Below, in pieces: positions 1 to 7,210 of a DNA stretch of 14,679 nt; position 1 is the first letter of the stretch, and every line of letters begins with the position of its first letter. Origin of the DNA: an uncultured Gammaproteobacteria bacterium (GTDB lineage: Bacteria > Pseudomonadota > Gammaproteobacteria > Pseudomonadales > Pseudohongiellaceae). Location of the stretch: assembly GCA_903889815.1 (NCBI GenBank), contig CAISYX010000024.1, positions 1 through 14,679 of the forward strand. The letters are read 5' to 3'. The notes beneath the pieces are model-generated. The model made no database searches and was not told the DNA's origin. It was given only the letters and a program-made list of their open reading frames with translations. The position numbers were made by a program, and so were the translations under genes.

Positions 1-2
1 GT

Positions 3-23
3 CTGTCGCCAGGACGGCGACAG
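3..23. repeat. Perfect 8-bp hairpin upstream of glnE
   Basis: CTGTCGCC (3-10) pairs perfectly with GGCGACAG (16-23) around the 5-base loop AGGAC. No T-run follows, so it is not a typical intrinsic terminator. With the second hairpin just downstream it may form one structured element: the end of an upstream transcript, or a copy of a dispersed intergenic repeat. The window edge cuts off the left context, so its full extent is unknown. Confidence 0.5.
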
Positions 24-25
24 CC

Positions 26-45
26 GAGCCCCCATGGATGGGTTC
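26..45. repeat. Second hairpin of the upstream intergenic element
   Basis: GAGCCC (26-31) can pair with GGGTTC (40-45), with one G-T pair and an 8-base loop. An alternative fold pairs CCCAT (31-35) with ATGGG (38-42). It follows the first hairpin by two bases. From memory, the stretch around CATGGATGGGTTCACGGCG resembles intergenic repeats of several gammaproteobacteria, but I could not check this. The remainder, 46-170, is C-rich leader; I see no convincing promoter or ORF in it. Confidence 0.35.
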
Positions 46-170
46 ACGGCGTGTCCACACGAGAGCCTCTGACCTCCCGCTGCATGCCTGGCCCCCGCAC
101 GACCGGCCGGCGCCTGGCTTCGCACCTCGCCCACACCGCCAGACACCGATGAAGAAGACTGAGAGAACTG

Positions 171-3122
171 ATGATTGATTTGAACCACCTCCCCACCCCC
201 ATCGCCACCATTCTGGAACGGTACTGGCAACGTCTCCTCGAGAAGGAAGCCGTGGAGCCCGGCAACCCCTCCCTGACTGCCTTGGTGGCCGCCGATGCCG
301 CGTTCGCGCAGCAGCTCGTCCGCGTCTGGTGTGCCAGCGATTATGCCGCGACTCTGTGCGTGCAGAATCCCTCGCTGCTGGTCGATCTCAAGACCTCGGG
401 TGAACTCGATCGCACTGGCAAGGATGATTTCCACGCCGAGCTGGCGGCACGACTTGCAGCGCTGCAGGCTGCAGCGCCGGCCGAACAGGATGCCATGCTC
501 AAGCGCCTGCTGCGGCTATACCAGCAGCGCCAGATGCTGCGGATCATCTGGCGGGATGTGTGTGTGCTGGCCGACGTGAAGGAGATCTGTGCAGACATCT
601 CCTCGCTTGCGGACGCGCAGATCGACAATGCCTTGCAGGTGCTGCATGCCTGGGGCGTGCGGCAGTGGGGCGAGCCGCGGAGCGCCCGCAGCGGCGAGCC
701 ACAGCGCTTGGTCGTGATCGGCATGGGCAAGCTGGGCGCGCATGAGTTGAATCTGTCGTCCGACATTGACCTGATCTTCGCTTTTCCCGAAGGCGGCGAG
801 ACGCTTCGTGTGCAGGGCGAGCCCCTGGTCAATCAGCAGTTCTTCGTAAGGCTCGGACAGCGCCTGATTGACGCGCTCGACACGGTGACCAGCGACGGTT
901 TCGTGTACCGCGTGGACATGCGTCTGCGGCCCTATGGCAGCGAAGGAGCACTGGTGTGCAGCTTTGACGCCATGGAAAACTACTACCAGAGTCAGGGCCG
1001 TGACTGGGAGCGTTACGCATTGATCAAGGGCCGCATCGTCGCTGGCGACCTGGCACAAGGCCAGGAATTGCTGCAGCGCCTGCGGCCGTTCGTGTACCGC
1101 CGCTATCTTGACTTCTCGGCTTTCGAGTCGCTGCGCAGCATGAAGATGCAGATCAACAAGCAGGTGCGTCGCAAAGGCCTGAGCATGGACATCAAGCTGG
1201 GGCCGGGTGGCATTCGCGAAGTGGAGTTCATCGTGCAGGCCCTGCAGCTGGTGCACGGCGGTCGTGACAAGCGATTGCAGGAAGCCTCGCTCTACAAGGC
1301 GATGGACGTGCTGGCCAACAATCAGTATCTGCCGGCGCAGACCGTCTCGGAATTGCGCGATGCGTACGCGTTTCTGCGCAGCCTCGAACACAAGCTGCAG
1401 GGCCTGGCCAACAAGCAGACGCAGATGCTGGTGACAGACGCCATCGAGCAGCAACGGGTAGCGCTGGCGATGGGCTTCGCTGACTGGCAGAGCCTGTTGC
1501 GCGAGCTCGACTCTCACCGCGACCGCGTGCGACTGCACTTCGCGGAAGTGATCCATGCCGAGGATGAAGGCAAGCCTGCCGCGCTGGCGCTGGAGGACAC
1601 TGACTGGGGGAGCTTGTGGCGGGAAGAAATGAGCCGCTCCGCCGCCGAAGCCTTCCTGACCGGACACGGTTTCGATGATCCTGCCGGCACCGCGGCACGC
1701 ATCGACGGCTTCCGTCGCGAAAAGACCTTTTTGATGCTGCCGGCCGAGAGTCGGCAGCGCTTCGAGAAATTCATGCCCGTGCTGCTGCATGCGGTGTCGC
1801 ATTCCGGAACGCCGAGTCTGGCATTCGAGCGCGTGCTGCAACTGATCACGGCCGTCAGCCGTCGCACCGCCTATCTGGTATTGCTGCTGGAGAACGCCAA
1901 TGCGCTGCGGGAAGTGGTGCAGTTGTGCACAGCCAGTCCCTTCGTGACGGAGTTTCTGAGCAAGCACCCCGTGCTGCTGGACGAGTTGCTGGACGGTATT
2001 GACGAGCCCCCGGTGAAGGCGGTGCTGCAGGAGGAGCTTGCCCAGCAGTTGCTGCGCATCGACCCCGACAATTTCGAAGAGCAGATGGAGACCCTGCGCT
2101 ATTTCAAGCAGTCGCACACCCTGCAGGTGGCGGCGGCGCAGATCAGTGGCCGTCTCACCGTGATGAAGGTCAGTGACTACCTCACCTTCACCGCCGAGGC
2201 CGTACTTGAGCAGGTGCTTGCGCTCAGCTGGCAGTTCCTGGTGCGCAAGCACGGTTACCCGCGCAACAAGCAGGGCCGTCATGGCGAGATGGATTTCGTG
2301 GTCATCGGCTACGGCAAGCTGGGGGGCATAGAGCTCAGTTACATTTCCGATCTGGACCTGGTGTTCCTGCACGATGGCGCACTGGCGCTGGACACCCATG
2401 TCATGGAAGGTCAGCGCAGCATCAACAGCCGCGAGTTCTACACGCGCCTGGCGCAGCGCGTCATCACCATGCTGGGCACCTACACCGTGTCCGGCAAGCT
2501 CTACGAGGTGGACATGCGCCTGCGGCCCTCGGGCGAGTCGGGGCTGCTGGTCAGTTCCATGGAAGCCTTCGCCAGTTACGAGCGCAATGAAGCCTGGACC
2601 TGGGAACACCAGGCGCTGGTGCGGGCGCGGGCCGTGGCAGGCAGCAAGGCGCTGCAGGTTGAGTTCGACCGGCTGCGCGCTCTGACTCTGGGCAAGGAGC
2701 GGAATCGGCAGGCGCTGGCCCGCGAGGTGACTGCCATGCGCCAGCGCATGCGCGACGAGTTCGCGAAAAAGCCGGCGGCCGAGCGCGACAAATTGTCGTT
2801 CATCATCAAGCAAGGGCGCGGCGGGATCGTCGACATTGAATTCATGGTGCAATACCTGGTGCTGGCCCACAGTGCCGAACATCCCGCATTGCTGGCCTGG
2901 CCCGACAATGTGCGCATTCTGGAAACAGCCCACGCCTGCGAGCTGTTGAGCACCGCGCAATTCCGTCTGCTCACCGACGCGTACTTGTCGCTGCGTTCGG
3001 CGCTGCACCAGTTTGCGCTGGAGCATCGCGACAGCGAGGAGACACCACGTCCGCTGGCGGATTTCCAGAGCGCGGTCACGCAGATATGGGACACGCTCTT
3101 CGTCACGACGGAGGCCGTATGA
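171..3122 (+). CDS. glnE: Bifunctional glutamine synthetase adenylyltransferase/adenylyl-removing enzyme GlnE
   Basis: This cytoplasmic enzyme adds AMP to glutamine synthetase, and removes it by phosphorolysis, to switch it off and on in response to PII signalling. The 983-residue product is close to the family's usual length (about 950). It shows the internal duplication of GlnE: the N-terminal adenylyl-removase half has GMGKLG (from about residue 184) and the metal-binding pair D198/D200 in SSDIDL, and the C-terminal adenylyltransferase half has GYGKLGG (from about 713) and D727/D729 in SDLDLVF. Repeated GGIREVEF and GGIVDIEF motifs mark the end of each catalytic domain. The ATG at 171 follows a purine-rich GAGAGAA. 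The TGA overlaps the waaF ATG, so the two may be translationally coupled, though GlnE has no direct LPS role. In P. aeruginosa ilvE lies between glnE and waaF; it is absent here. The reading frame is intact. Confidence 0.97.
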   Translation: MIDLNHLPTPIATILERYWQRLLEKEAVEPGNPSLTALVAADAAFAQQLVRVWCASDYAATLCVQNPSLLVDLKTSGELDRTGKDDFHAELAARLAALQAAAPAEQDAMLKRLLRLYQQRQMLRIIWRDVCVLADVKEICADISSLADAQIDNALQVLHAWGVRQWGEPRSARSGEPQRLVVIGMGKLGAHELNLSSDIDLIFAFPEGGETLRVQGEPLVNQQFFVRLGQRLIDALDTVTSDGFVYRVDMRLRPYGSEGALVCSFDAMENYYQSQGRDWERYALIKGRIVAGDLAQGQELLQRLRPFVYRRYLDFSAFESLRSMKMQINKQVRRKGLSMDIKLGPGGIREVEFIVQALQLVHGGRDKRLQEASLYKAMDVLANNQYLPAQTVSELRDAYAFLRSLEHKLQGLANKQTQMLVTDAIEQQRVALAMGFADWQSLLRELDSHRDRVRLHFAEVIHAEDEGKPAALALEDTDWGSLWREEMSRSAAEAFLTGHGFDDPAGTAARIDGFRREKTFLMLPAESRQRFEKFMPVLLHAVSHSGTPSLAFERVLQLITAVSRRTAYLVLLLENANALREVVQLCTASPFVTEFLSKHPVLLDELLDGIDEPPVKAVLQEELAQQLLRIDPDNFEEQMETLRYFKQSHTLQVAAAQISGRLTVMKVSDYLTFTAEAVLEQVLALSWQFLVRKHGYPRNKQGRHGEMDFVVIGYGKLGGIELSYISDLDLVFLHDGALALDTHVMEGQRSINSREFYTRLAQRVITMLGTYTVSGKLYEVDMRLRPSGESGLLVSSMEAFASYERNEAWTWEHQALVRARAVAGSKALQVEFDRLRALTLGKERNRQALAREVTAMRQRMRDEFAKKPAAERDKLSFIIKQGRGGIVDIEFMVQYLVLAHSAEHPALLAWPDNVRILETAHACELLSTAQFRLLTDAYLSLRSALHQFALEHRDSEETPRPLADFQSAVTQIWDTLFVTTEAV

Positions 3123-4213
3123 GTCGCCGCATTCTGATCGTCGGGCCGTCCTGGGTAGGCGACATGGTGATGGCGCAGGCCCTGTTCATCAGCCTGCAGA
3201 AAGAGGCGCGGGAGGCGGGCACCCCGCTGGCGATCGATGTGCTGGCGCCGGCGTGGAGCCGGCCGCTGCTGGTACGCATGCCTGAGGTGCGCCGCGCCAT
3301 CGACCTGCCATTCCGGCATGGCGAACTGAACCTGCGCGGGCGCTACCGCCTGGGGCATTCGCTGCGCAAGGAGGGCTATGAGCAGGTCATCGTGCTGCCC
3401 AACTCTTTCAAGTCGGCGTTGCTGACCCTGTTCGTGCGCAGCGGGCGGCGCACTGGCTGGCGCGGCGAATCCCGCGGCCTGCTGCTCAACGATGTGCGTG
3501 ACCTCGACGAGAAGGCCATGCCCCTGATGGTGCAGCGCTTCGTGGCACTGGGGCGTCCGGCGGGCGAGGCCTTGCCGGCGTCGCTGCCGCGCCCGCGCCT
3601 GGTGACGCAGGCGGACGATGTGCAGGCGGCGCTCGACGCCCTGGGCCTGAATCAGGCGCGGCCAGTGCTCGCAATCTGTCCGGGAGCGGAATTCGGTGAT
3701 GCCAAGCAGTGGCCCGCTGAGCACTATGCCAGTGTCTGTGCCGACCGCATTGCCGCGGGCTGGCAAGTGTGGATTCTGGGATCGGTTAAGGATGGGCCGG
3801 TGGCGACACAGGTCCGTAACGGCCTGCCCGCCAGCGCACAGCCCTGGTGTCAGGACCTCACCGGCAGAACCTCGCTGGCGCAGGCCATCGACATCATGTC
3901 CGTGGCAACGGCTGTGGTCAGCAATGACTCGGGCCTGATGCATGTCGCTGCGGCACTTGGGCGACCCATCGTGGCGCTGTACGGCTCGACGTCAGCAGAC
4001 TTTACTCCGCCCTTGGCAGATAACGTACAATTGCTGGCAATCGACATTGCATGCCGCCCCTGCTTTGAACGCACCTGCCCCTTGCAGCACAAACGCTGCC
4101 TTGTGGACCTCGCGCCCACCCTGGCGCTGAGGGCGCTGGATCAGGTGCTGGTGCAGACCAATGCCAGCCCAATTACCGTCGCCGGGGAGCCCAACGCATT
4201 TTGCGAGTCTTGA
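3119..4213 (+). CDS. waaF: ADP-heptose:LPS heptosyltransferase II
   Basis: WaaF transfers the second L-glycero-D-manno-heptose from ADP-heptose to the first heptose of the LPS inner core, on the cytoplasmic face of the inner membrane. The 364-residue product is a GT9-family protein. The N-terminal half opens with ILIVGPSWVGDM, where D15 fits the conserved acidic residue. The nucleotide-sugar half has CPGAEFGDAKQWP (C187 onward), typical of WaaF rather than WaaC, and NDSGLMHVAAALG (N269 onward). A C-terminal cysteine cluster is present (C312, C315, C320, C327). The ATG at 3119 overlaps the glnE stop in ATGA and has a GGAGG at 3110-3114. The 3' end overlaps the waaC start by 13 bases. WaaF is distinguished from WaaC by the CPGAEFG motif and by the neighbouring gene being a clear WaaC. 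Confidence 0.95.
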   Translation: MSRRILIVGPSWVGDMVMAQALFISLQKEAREAGTPLAIDVLAPAWSRPLLVRMPEVRRAIDLPFRHGELNLRGRYRLGHSLRKEGYEQVIVLPNSFKSALLTLFVRSGRRTGWRGESRGLLLNDVRDLDEKAMPLMVQRFVALGRPAGEALPASLPRPRLVTQADDVQAALDALGLNQARPVLAICPGAEFGDAKQWPAEHYASVCADRIAAGWQVWILGSVKDGPVATQVRNGLPASAQPWCQDLTGRTSLAQAIDIMSVATAVVSNDSGLMHVAAALGRPIVALYGSTSADFTPPLADNVQLLAIDIACRPCFERTCPLQHKRCLVDLAPTLALRALDQVLVQTNASPITVAGEPNAFCES

Positions 4214-5268
4214 TCGTCAAGGTGTCTTCACTTGGAGATGTCATCCACACTCTTCCCGCCGTCACCGATGCGCGCCGCGCCAACCGACGCCTGCAGTTCG
4301 ACTGGGTGGTGGAAGAGAATTTCGTGGAAGTGCCCGGCTGGCATCCTGCGGTGACGCGGGTGATTCCCGTGGCCCTGCGCCGCTGGCGCAAGGACGTGCT
4401 GCGCACTCTGCGCAACGGTGAGTTCAGCGCGTTTCGCAAGGACATCAAACACGAACATTACGACCTGGTGATCGACGCCCAGGGGCTGCTCAAGAGCGGC
4501 GTCATCAGCCGTCTGTCCCGCGGCCTGACCGTTGGCCTTAGCGACAGTACTGCCCGCGAGCCCCTCGCCACCCTGTTCTACAACAAGGTCTATTCCGTGC
4601 CACGCAACGAGCACGCCGTGCAGCGTGTGCGCGAGCTGTTCTCGCGGGCGCTCAACTACAGCATCGACGTGCAGGACGCTTCGGCCATCGACTACGGCCT
4701 GGATCTGCAACGCATGGGCATGAGTCCGAAAGCCGGGCCCAGCGGCATGCTGGTGTTTCTGCATGGCACCACGTGGCCCACCAAGCACTGGCCGTTGCAA
4801 TACTGGAAGGAACTCGCGCTGCTGGCCACGCAGCAAGGCTACACCGTGCGCCTGCCCTGGGGCAGTGAGGTCGAGAAGCAGCGGGCGCAGGATATCGCGC
4901 AGGGCATTGCGGGCGTGAGCGTTCTGGAACGTCAGACACTGACGGGCATGGCGCGGCAGATCGCACTGGCCGATGGTGTGGTGGCCGTGGATACGGGTCT
5001 CGGACATCTGGCCGCCGCACTCGCAACCCCGGCAGTCTCCCTGTACGGAGCCACCAATCCCGGACTGTCCGGCACCTATGGAAGACATCAGGCCCATCTG
5101 TCGTCCACCCTGGCCTGCGCGCCGTGCATGAGCAAGACCTGCACCTACACCGGCGAGGCGCTCGACGTGACGCCCGCCTGCTACAGCGCTCATCCCCCAG
5201 CCATCGTCCTGGCCACCCTGCAGTCGTTGATGGCAGCACAGCCACAGAACGTGGTGCTGACACCATGA
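4201..5268 (+). CDS. waaC: ADP-heptose:LPS heptosyltransferase I (TTG start)
   Basis: WaaC adds the first heptose to Kdo2-lipid A, before WaaF acts. The 355-residue protein starts with the family's N-terminal sequence MRVLIVKVSSLGDVIHTLP. D13 matches the catalytic aspartate known for E. coli WaaC. HGTTWPTKHWP (from about residue 184) and VDTGLGHLAAAL (D264 and H269 within it) form the ADP-heptose-binding GT9 half. The start is TTG at 4201; no in-frame ATG lies nearby, and homology fixes this residue as the N-terminus. GGGGAG at 4184-4189 is a plausible but rather distant ribosome site. The start lies inside the last 13 bases of waaF, and the stop overlaps the waaG ATG, so translation is probably coupled on both sides. 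Cysteines C306, C309, C314 and C327 form a C-terminal cluster like that in WaaF. Confidence 0.95.
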   Translation: MRVLIVKVSSLGDVIHTLPAVTDARRANRRLQFDWVVEENFVEVPGWHPAVTRVIPVALRRWRKDVLRTLRNGEFSAFRKDIKHEHYDLVIDAQGLLKSGVISRLSRGLTVGLSDSTAREPLATLFYNKVYSVPRNEHAVQRVRELFSRALNYSIDVQDASAIDYGLDLQRMGMSPKAGPSGMLVFLHGTTWPTKHWPLQYWKELALLATQQGYTVRLPWGSEVEKQRAQDIAQGIAGVSVLERQTLTGMARQIALADGVVAVDTGLGHLAAALATPAVSLYGATNPGLSGTYGRHQAHLSSTLACAPCMSKTCTYTGEALDVTPACYSAHPPAIVLATLQSLMAAQPQNVVLTP

Positions 5269-6410
5269 CCCTGGCCTTTCTCATCTACGCGTATTTTCCC
5301 TACGGTGGCCAGCAGCGCGATTTTCTGCGCGTGGCTCTGGCCTGTGCGGCGCGTGGGCACAAGGTGGTGGTCTATACGATGAAGTGGGAAGGGCCGGTGC
5401 CCGAGGCTCTGGAAATCACGCTGCTGACGGTAAAGTCCTTTCGCAATCACATGCGCTACGAACGTTTCGCCACGCAGGTGCAGAAGCGCTTGCGCGAGTC
5501 GCCAGTGGATGCCGTGATCGGCTTCAACAGGATGCCCGGCCTGGATGTCTACTTTGCTGCAGATCCCTGCTTCGCCGAGCGAGCCCTGAAAGAACGAGCC
5601 TTCTATTACCGCTTCACACCACGTTACCGCCACTTCCTGCGTTTCGAGCAGGCAGTGTTCGGCCCCCAGTCCCACACAGAGGCATTGCTGCTCTCGCCGC
5701 TGCAGCGACAGCAGTTCGCGCACCACTATCCGCAGAGTGTCGCCCGCCTTCACGACATTCCTCCGGGCATCGGGCGCGATCGCCAGGCCCCCGAGAATGC
5801 CGCGCAGGTGCGTGCTGCGTTTCGCGCCGAGCACGGATTGGATGCGGGGCATCTGGCGGTGCTGCAGGTTGGCTCCGGTTTCGTGGTGAAGGGGGTGGAT
5901 CGTTCGCTGCGCGCCATTGCCTCGCTGCCCCCGGCAGTGCGGACCCGGGTACGCTATTTTCTGGTGGGGCAGGACAAGCCCGATCGCTTCCAGCGCCTGG
6001 CTGCGCGTCTGGGCATCGCGCCGCAGTGCGTCTTCCTGAGCGGGCGCGACGATGTCCCGCGCTTCCTGCTGGGGTCTGACCTGCTGCTGCATCCGGCTTA
6101 CAGCGAAAGCGCCGGTTATGTGCTGTTGGAGGCCGTGGTTGCAGGGCTGCCGGTGCTCACCACCGATACCTGTGGTTACGCGTTCCATATCCTGGAAGCC
6201 AGTGCGGGGGAAGTCTGCGAGTCGCCCTTCAGTCAGGATGATCTCAACGGCAGGTTGCTGCGCATGCTGACAAGTCCGGAGCGCGCGCTGTTGCAGCGCA
6301 GCGGCATCGACTACGGCCGTCGCGAGGATTTGTACAGCATGCCCGAAACCGTGGCCGCCATGATTGAACAGTTCGCCCGGCAACGCTCCGGACAGGGGGG
6401 TGGCCGATGA
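5265..6410 (+). CDS. waaG: LPS core glucosyltransferase WaaG (GT4 family)
   Basis: WaaG adds the first outer-core hexose (usually glucose, alpha-1,3) to heptose II, using a UDP-sugar at the cytoplasmic face of the inner membrane. The 381-residue GT-B protein begins MTLAFLIYAYFPYGGQQRDFLR, where the glycine-rich loop and QRDF are typical of WaaG. GFNRMPGLDVYFAADPCF follows at about residues 86-103. GSGFVVKGVDRS carries the donor-phosphate lysine K209. The EX7E motif of GT4 enzymes is present as E281 and E289 in YSESAGYVLLEA, and DLYSMPE near the C-terminus also matches the family. The chosen ATG overlaps the waaC stop (ATGA), and the gene's own stop overlaps the waaP start in the same way. The frame is open 47 codons further upstream, but that part lies inside waaC. 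The exact sugar cannot be read from sequence alone. Confidence 0.94.
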   Translation: MTLAFLIYAYFPYGGQQRDFLRVALACAARGHKVVVYTMKWEGPVPEALEITLLTVKSFRNHMRYERFATQVQKRLRESPVDAVIGFNRMPGLDVYFAADPCFAERALKERAFYYRFTPRYRHFLRFEQAVFGPQSHTEALLLSPLQRQQFAHHYPQSVARLHDIPPGIGRDRQAPENAAQVRAAFRAEHGLDAGHLAVLQVGSGFVVKGVDRSLRAIASLPPAVRTRVRYFLVGQDKPDRFQRLAARLGIAPQCVFLSGRDDVPRFLLGSDLLLHPAYSESAGYVLLEAVVAGLPVLTTDTCGYAFHILEASAGEVCESPFSQDDLNGRLLRMLTSPERALLQRSGIDYGRREDLYSMPETVAAMIEQFARQRSGQGGGR

Positions 6411-7201
6411 CGCTCTCTCTGCGCGACGACTTCGCCCGGGCCTGGCAGGGCCGTGATCCCTTTGCCGAAGTCGAGGCCTTGCAAGGGAAGATTTACCGCA
6501 ATGTCAAAGGCCGGCGCACGCTGGAGTTCGAGTTCGAGGGGCGGGCGTACTTCGCCAAGATTCACCACGGCATCGGCTGGGGCGAGATTCTGAAGAATCT
6601 GCTGACGCTGCGCATGCCGATTCTGGGTGCCGAGAACGAGTGGCAGGCCATCGCTCGACTCACACAGCTCGGCGTGGCCACAATGACGACGGTGGCCTGC
6701 GGGAGCCGTGGCTGGAACCCGGCGCGACGCGTCTCCTTCATTGTCACCGAGGCGCTTCAGCACACCATCAGTCTGGAGGACTATTGTGCGCGCTGGGTGC
6801 AGCAGCGGCCGCCCCTGGCCCGCAAGTGGCGTCTGCTGGACACGCTGGCCAGCATCAGCCGCACGCTGCACCACCATGGCATCTGCCATCGCGACTATTA
6901 CCTGTGCCACTTTCTGCTGCACGATGAAGCGGCCTTCGAGGCAGGCGCACTGCCCCGGCTGTCGCTGATCGATCTGCACCGGGCACTGATCGACGAGCAC
7001 CTGCCCCGGCGCTGGGTCATCAAGGATGTCGCTGGGCTGTATTTTTCGGCCTTGCATGTGGGACTGAACCGCCACGACTTTCTGCGTTTCGTGAAGTGCT
7101 ACAGTGGCAAGTCATTGCGTGAGGCGCTTTCAGAAGACGCGGTGTTCTGGAACGCCGTGCAGAAAAAAGCTCAGCAGCTGGACAGGAAGATCAATCACTG
7201 A
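6407..7201 (+). CDS. waaP: LPS core heptose(I) kinase WaaP
   Basis: WaaP phosphorylates O4 of heptose I in the inner core. The phosphate groups cross-link LPS through divalent cations and support outer-membrane integrity; in P. aeruginosa the gene is considered essential. The 264-residue product matches the usual length of about 265. It has a protein-kinase-like fold: K51 in AYFAKIH is the likely ATP-binding lysine, D163 in ICHRDYYLCHFLLH is the catalytic aspartate (E. coli WaaP uses D162), and D189 in LIDLHR takes the place of the DFG metal-binding aspartate. The ATG overlaps the waaG stop and follows a G-rich GGGGGGTGG. The next gene, also kinase-like, begins 9 bases after the stop, so core phosphorylation genes are grouped here. 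Confidence 0.95.
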   Translation: MTLSLRDDFARAWQGRDPFAEVEALQGKIYRNVKGRRTLEFEFEGRAYFAKIHHGIGWGEILKNLLTLRMPILGAENEWQAIARLTQLGVATMTTVACGSRGWNPARRVSFIVTEALQHTISLEDYCARWVQQRPPLARKWRLLDTLASISRTLHHHGICHRDYYLCHFLLHDEAAFEAGALPRLSLIDLHRALIDEHLPRRWVIKDVAGLYFSALHVGLNRHDFLRFVKCYSGKSLREALSEDAVFWNAVQKKAQQLDRKINH

Positions 7202-7210
7202 GAGGTGTGC

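Noticed and set aside
516..3026. Very long open frame antisense to glnE (836 codons)
   Set aside because: glnE is unmistakable on the other strand. Long antisense frames are common in GC-rich coding DNA, and the translation shows no recognisable domain.
2576..3943. Antisense open frame across glnE and waaF (455 codons)
   Set aside because: It spans two well-supported genes, and its translation resembles no family I know.
5190..6383. Antisense open frame opposite waaG (397 codons)
   Set aside because: It is a shadow of waaG, whose motifs are intact on the forward strand.
7205..7210. GTG at 7205 as start of the tandem kinase gene
   Set aside because: It overlaps the likely ribosome-binding site AGAGG, and three ATGs lie at good spacing just downstream.
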